Origin: Arthrobacter agilis
GTDB taxonomy: Bacteria > Actinomycetota > Actinomycetes > Actinomycetales > Micrococcaceae
Assembly (NCBI RefSeq): GCF_030816075.1
Contig: NZ_JAUSXO010000001.1
Span: 124,001 to 188,000, forward strand
Reading direction: 5' to 3'
DNA: 64,000 nucleotides
Shown here: positions 61,596 through 64,000 of the stretch, in pieces
How positions within the stretch are numbered: position 1 is the stretch's first letter
Layout of the letters: the number at the start of each line of letters is the position of its first letter
The notes under the pieces: generated by a model
Told to the model about the DNA's origin: nothing
What the model saw: the letters and a program-made list of their open reading frames with translations, nothing else
The model's database searches: none
Program-made: the position numbers and the translations under genes

Positions 61596-61726
61596 CGCAC
61601 CCGGATCCACCCCGCACCGTCACCGCTCGGTCGTTCGCCGGCGACGAGCGGGACGGGAGGTATTGCGGGCTCGACGCGACCCCCACGTCCAGGCGGCGTC
61701 GTCCCTCCGTCGTCGTTCTGCACCCC

Positions 61727-61755
61727 TTGCCGCTGTACAGGAGCAGGTCTACACT
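61727..61755 (+). promoter_or_regulatory. Promoter of the arsR-AHSA1 pair
   Basis: TTGCCG (61727-61732) and TACACT (61750-61755) are spaced by exactly 17 bases, and an 18-bp palindrome follows seven bases later. The arrangement is a classical repressible promoter. Confidence 0.65.
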
Positions 61756-61761
61756 CGTGTA

Positions 61762-61779
61762 ATCAACCAATTGGTTGAT
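61762..61779. promoter_or_regulatory. ArsR operator, perfect 18-bp palindrome
   Basis: ATCAACCAATTGGTTGAT is a perfect palindrome just downstream of the promoter and 17 bases before the arsR start codon. Its AT-rich centre and symmetry match ArsR-type sites. Repression and autoregulation are inferred. Confidence 0.75.
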
Positions 61780-61796
61780 CAACGAGGAGGTGGATC

Positions 61797-62141
61797 ATGA
61801 GGGATGACGCTCTCGATGCCGCCTTCTCGGCGCTCGCCGATCCGGCACGCAGGGCCATCGTCGCGCGGCTGTCGCGCAGTTCGGCCACAGTGAACGAACT
61901 GGCGGAACCCTTCACCATGACCAAGCAGGCCGTGTCGAAGCACATCCAGGTGCTCGAGCAGGCAGGCCTGATCACCCGCACGCGGGACGGGCAGCGCCGT
62001 CCCTGTCATCTCGACCCGGCCGCCCTCGAGGCACTGACAGGCTGGATCGACACCTACCGCCTCGAGGCCGAGCGGCAGTACCGCCGGCTCGACGGCGTCC
62101 TCGCAACCCTGAAGGACCAGCACAGCAAGGATCAGTCATGA
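61797..62141 (+). CDS. ArsR-family winged-helix regulator
   Basis: A 114-residue regulator. The winged helix includes FSALADPARRAIVARLSRSSATVNELAEPFTMTKQAVSKHIQVLEQAGLITRTRDGQRRPCHL. There is no CxC metal motif, so it is of the non-metal-sensing subgroup often paired with AHSA1 genes. ATG 61797 has GAGGAGG upstream. It overlaps the AHSA1 gene by four bases and is preceded by a palindromic operator, so it is probably autoregulated. Confidence 0.92.
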   Translation: MRDDALDAAFSALADPARRAIVARLSRSSATVNELAEPFTMTKQAVSKHIQVLEQAGLITRTRDGQRRPCHLDPAALEALTGWIDTYRLEAERQYRRLDGVLATLKDQHSKDQS

Positions 62142-62626
62142 GCAATCCCACCACCATCACCGCGGAACCCGGCCAGCCGTACGTGGACATCGTCCGGGAG
62201 TTCGACGCTCCCCGCGACCTCGTGTTCCGTGCCTTCACGGAGCCGGACCTCGTCCGCCAGTGGCTCGGTCCGCACCGCATCACCACCGAGATCGGTGAGT
62301 TCTCGGCCGTCACCGGCGGAGCCTACTCGTACCTCCACCGCGACGACGACGGCGGCGCCTACGGCTTCCGCGGCATCTTCCACACCGTCGTCGCACCCGA
62401 GCGGATCATCCAGACGTTCGAGTTCGACGGCGCACCGCACCAGGTGAGCCTCGAGAGCATGACCTTCGAGGATCTGGGCGACGGCCGCACACGGTGCTCC
62501 GGACGGTCGGTGTTCCTCAGCGGCGAGACCCGCGACGCGATGATCAGCAGCGGCATGGAGATCGGCGTCAACGAGGGCTACGAGCGGCTCGACTCCGTCC
62601 TGTCCTCGCTGTCCGTGGCGAGCTGA
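62138..62626 (+). CDS. SRPBCC/AHSA1-domain protein
   Basis: A 162-residue protein with a Bet v 1/START-like hydrophobic pocket: VREFDAPRDLVFRAFTEPDLVRQWLGP, then YRHDDDGG-type loops, GIFHTVVAPERIIQTFEF and MISSGMEIGVNEGYERLDSVL. The coupling with an ArsR regulator is common in actinobacteria. It likely binds a hydrophobic molecule, perhaps sensing or detoxifying it. No enzymatic residue can be named. The following 92 bp hold a hairpin and the upstream region of the next gene. Confidence 0.9.
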   Translation: MSNPTTITAEPGQPYVDIVREFDAPRDLVFRAFTEPDLVRQWLGPHRITTEIGEFSAVTGGAYSYLHRDDDGGAYGFRGIFHTVVAPERIIQTFEFDGAPHQVSLESMTFEDLGDGRTRCSGRSVFLSGETRDAMISSGMEIGVNEGYERLDSVLSSLSVAS

Positions 62627-62666
62627 CATCGGGGACCCGGCAAGGGCCCGAAGTGCGGAGCCCCGA

Positions 62667-62706
62667 CGGGGCGGTCCCGGGCCTTGTCCGGCCAGGGACC
62701 GCCCCG
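62667..62706 (+). terminator. Terminator-like hairpin after the AHSA1 gene
   Basis: Arms CGGGGCGGTCCC (62667-62678) and GGGACCGCCCCG (62695-62706) form a perfect 12-bp stem around 16 bases. No T tract follows and the next gene begins 13 bases later, so it may also influence translation there. Confidence 0.5.
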
Positions 62707-62718
62707 TAGCATCCGGTC

Positions 62719-63720
62719 ATGGAGATCATCGAGTACCACCCGCGGCGGGACCAACTCGTGTACACCTTCGGTGGAAGCGCACCCGTGCTGACCGTCCAGC
62801 CCGGCACAGCGCTGAGGCTCTGGACGGAGGACGCCTTCAACAACGCGCTCACCTCCGTCGACGACGTGTCGGGCGAGAAGGTGGACCTCAACTTCGTCAA
62901 TCCGCAGACCGGCCCGTTCTACGTGGAGGGCGCCGAGCCCGGAGACACCCTGGCCCTCCACGTCGTCGACCTCACACCGGCCCGCTCGTACGGGGCATCG
63001 GCCACCATCCCCTTCTTCGGCGGGCTCACCACGACCGACCGGACCGCCACCCTGCACGAGCCCCTGCCCGACATCACCTGGATCTACCACGTCGACACGG
63101 AGCGGCGGACGGTCGGGTTCCAGTCCAGGCTCGGTGACTTCGAGGTCGCCCTGCCGCTCGAGCCGATGCTCGGCACGGTCGGCGTCGCGCCGCCCGGCGG
63201 GGAGGTCCGCTCTGCACTCGTCCCCGAACGGTTCGGCGGGAACATGGACGCGCCGGACGTGAAATCGGGTACCACGGTGTACCTCGGGGTGAACGTGGAG
63301 GGTGCGCTGTTCTCCGTCGGCGATGGACACTACCGTCAGGGCGAAGGTGAAGCGTGCGGAACCGCCGTCGAGGGTGCCATGTACTCGACGATCATCGTGG
63401 AGCTCATCAAGGGCGGCGCTCCGGCCTGGCCACGGCTCGAGACGGACTACCACTGGATGGCCGTGGGCTCGTCGCGTCCCATGGAGGATTCGTGGCGCAT
63501 CGGGCAACTGGAGATGATCCGCTGGTTCAGTGACCTGTTCGGGCTGCACCAGCTCGACGCGTACCAGCTCCTCACACAGACCGCGCTCGCGCCGATCGCG
63601 AATGCCGTCGACGCCAACTACAGCGTGGTCGTGAAGGCACCCAAGGCGCTCTTCCCGGCGACCGACGCCTATGGGGGGCTTCATGCCCACCTTCGACGAC
63701 AGGCTGCGGAACTGCGCTGA
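62719..63720 (+). CDS. Acetamidase/formamidase-family protein
   Basis: A 333-residue enzyme of the FmdA/AmdA family. It shows the beta-rich N-terminus (VYTFGGSAPVLTVQPGTALRLWTEDAFNNAL), FNSPE-like region as FVNPQTGPFYVEGAEPGDTLALHVVDL and the conserved GGNMDAPDVKSGTTVYLGVNVEGALFSVGDGHYRQGEGEACGTAVEGAM, where metal and catalytic residues lie. Members hydrolyse formamide, acetamide or short amides to ammonia and acid. The C-terminal part is complete. It may share a transcript with the following SDR gene. Confidence 0.9.
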   Translation: MEIIEYHPRRDQLVYTFGGSAPVLTVQPGTALRLWTEDAFNNALTSVDDVSGEKVDLNFVNPQTGPFYVEGAEPGDTLALHVVDLTPARSYGASATIPFFGGLTTTDRTATLHEPLPDITWIYHVDTERRTVGFQSRLGDFEVALPLEPMLGTVGVAPPGGEVRSALVPERFGGNMDAPDVKSGTTVYLGVNVEGALFSVGDGHYRQGEGEACGTAVEGAMYSTIIVELIKGGAPAWPRLETDYHWMAVGSSRPMEDSWRIGQLEMIRWFSDLFGLHQLDAYQLLTQTALAPIANAVDANYSVVVKAPKALFPATDAYGGLHAHLRRQAAELR

Positions 63721-63758
63721 CCGCCCGTACCAATCTCCCGCACCACCGAAGGAGTTCC

Positions 63759-64000
63759 ATGGACCTGCACCTGACCGGCACGACAGCTCTCGTCACCGGC
63801 GGCACGAAAGGCATCGGGCGGGCGATCGTCGAGTCCTTCGTGCAGGAGGGCGCGAACGTGGCCTTCTGTGCCCGTCATGCGGGCGACGTCGCAGCGACGG
63901 AAGAGGCGCACGCATCGTCGCCGGGCCGGGTCAAGGGGTATGTGCTCGACGTCGGGGACGGGCCGGCGGTGAGCGCCTGGGTCGAGGCCGTGGCTGCCGA
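63759..64000 (+). CDS. Short-chain dehydrogenase/reductase, N-terminal part
   Basis: Runs off the end of the window after about 80 residues. ATG 63759 has GGAG upstream. The nucleotide-binding motif is ALVTGGTKGIGRAIVESF, followed by GANVAFCARH, and the classical SDR cofactor region. Most likely a 3-oxoacyl-ACP-reductase-like (FabG-type) dehydrogenase; substrate cannot be predicted. It begins 38 bp after the amidase gene on the same strand. Confidence 0.85.
   Translation, partial: MDLHLTGTTALVTGGTKGIGRAIVESFVQEGANVAFCARHAGDVAATEEAHASSPGRVKGYVLDVGDGPAVSAWVEAVAA

Overview
The window is 64 kb of high-GC, densely coded DNA. Gene content and codon use point to a free-living, aerobic, saprophytic actinobacterium. 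A short cold-shock protein of the Micrococcaceae type, LacI-controlled sugar transporters without their own ATPase, a YhgE/Pip exporter and a VirS/MymA-like operon suggest Arthrobacter or a close relative. That placement is inference from protein style only. I saw no rRNA, tRNA, CRISPR array, prophage or insertion sequence, so it reads as ordinary chromosome rich in catabolic cassettes.

Left part (1-17.9 kb): a gamma-glutamylation-type amine module (glutamine-synthetase-like gene, ethanolamine-type permease, divergent FadR-like regulator); a luciferase-like oxidoreductase; a cold-shock gene with a long leader; three small conserved genes; a LacI-controlled module (sugar ABC transporter plus GH2 glycosidase) in which the regulator is flanked by two copies of one operator-like 12-mer; a 2-oxoglutarate-type oxygenase; and a TetR-controlled pair made of an atypical ABC ATPase and a large repeat-rich YhgE/Pip membrane protein.

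Middle (17.9-29.7 kb): the most interesting block. One minus-strand operon carries a ribose/AI-2-type ABC importer, DhaK and DhaL without a PTS partner, a 3-hydroxyisobutyrate-dehydrogenase-like enzyme, a BtpA/SgcQ TIM-barrel protein, an FGGY kinase and an M29 metallopeptidase, with a divergent DeoR regulator. No known pathway that I recognise uses this set; it looks like catabolism of an unidentified sugar, polyol or sugar conjugate.

29.8-41.5 kb: acetyltransferase, secreted 5'-nucleotidase, hydrolases, an HPt-like protein that seems to lack its histidine, a cupin, a reductase, then a flavin monooxygenase/SDR/hydrolase operon with a divergent AraC regulator (arranged like mycobacterial mymA/virS), and an ECF41-type sigma factor next to an NADH-dehydrogenase-like oxidoreductase. 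The AraC and sigma genes converge on a 53-bp tandem duplication.

41.6-64 kb: a LacI gene broken by a frameshift next to a secreted beta-helix protein; a DUF6457 protein, an MFS carrier and a YdeP-type molybdopterin oxidoreductase; a MarR/MFS drug-efflux pair; a second LacI sugar module ending in a GH31 alpha-xylosidase-like enzyme, again with paired operators; a glutamine-amidotransferase gene broken by a frameshift; a sulfide:quinone-reductase-like flavoprotein; an ArsR/AHSA1 pair behind a near-consensus promoter and an 18-bp palindrome; an acetamidase/formamidase; and the start of an SDR gene running off the end.
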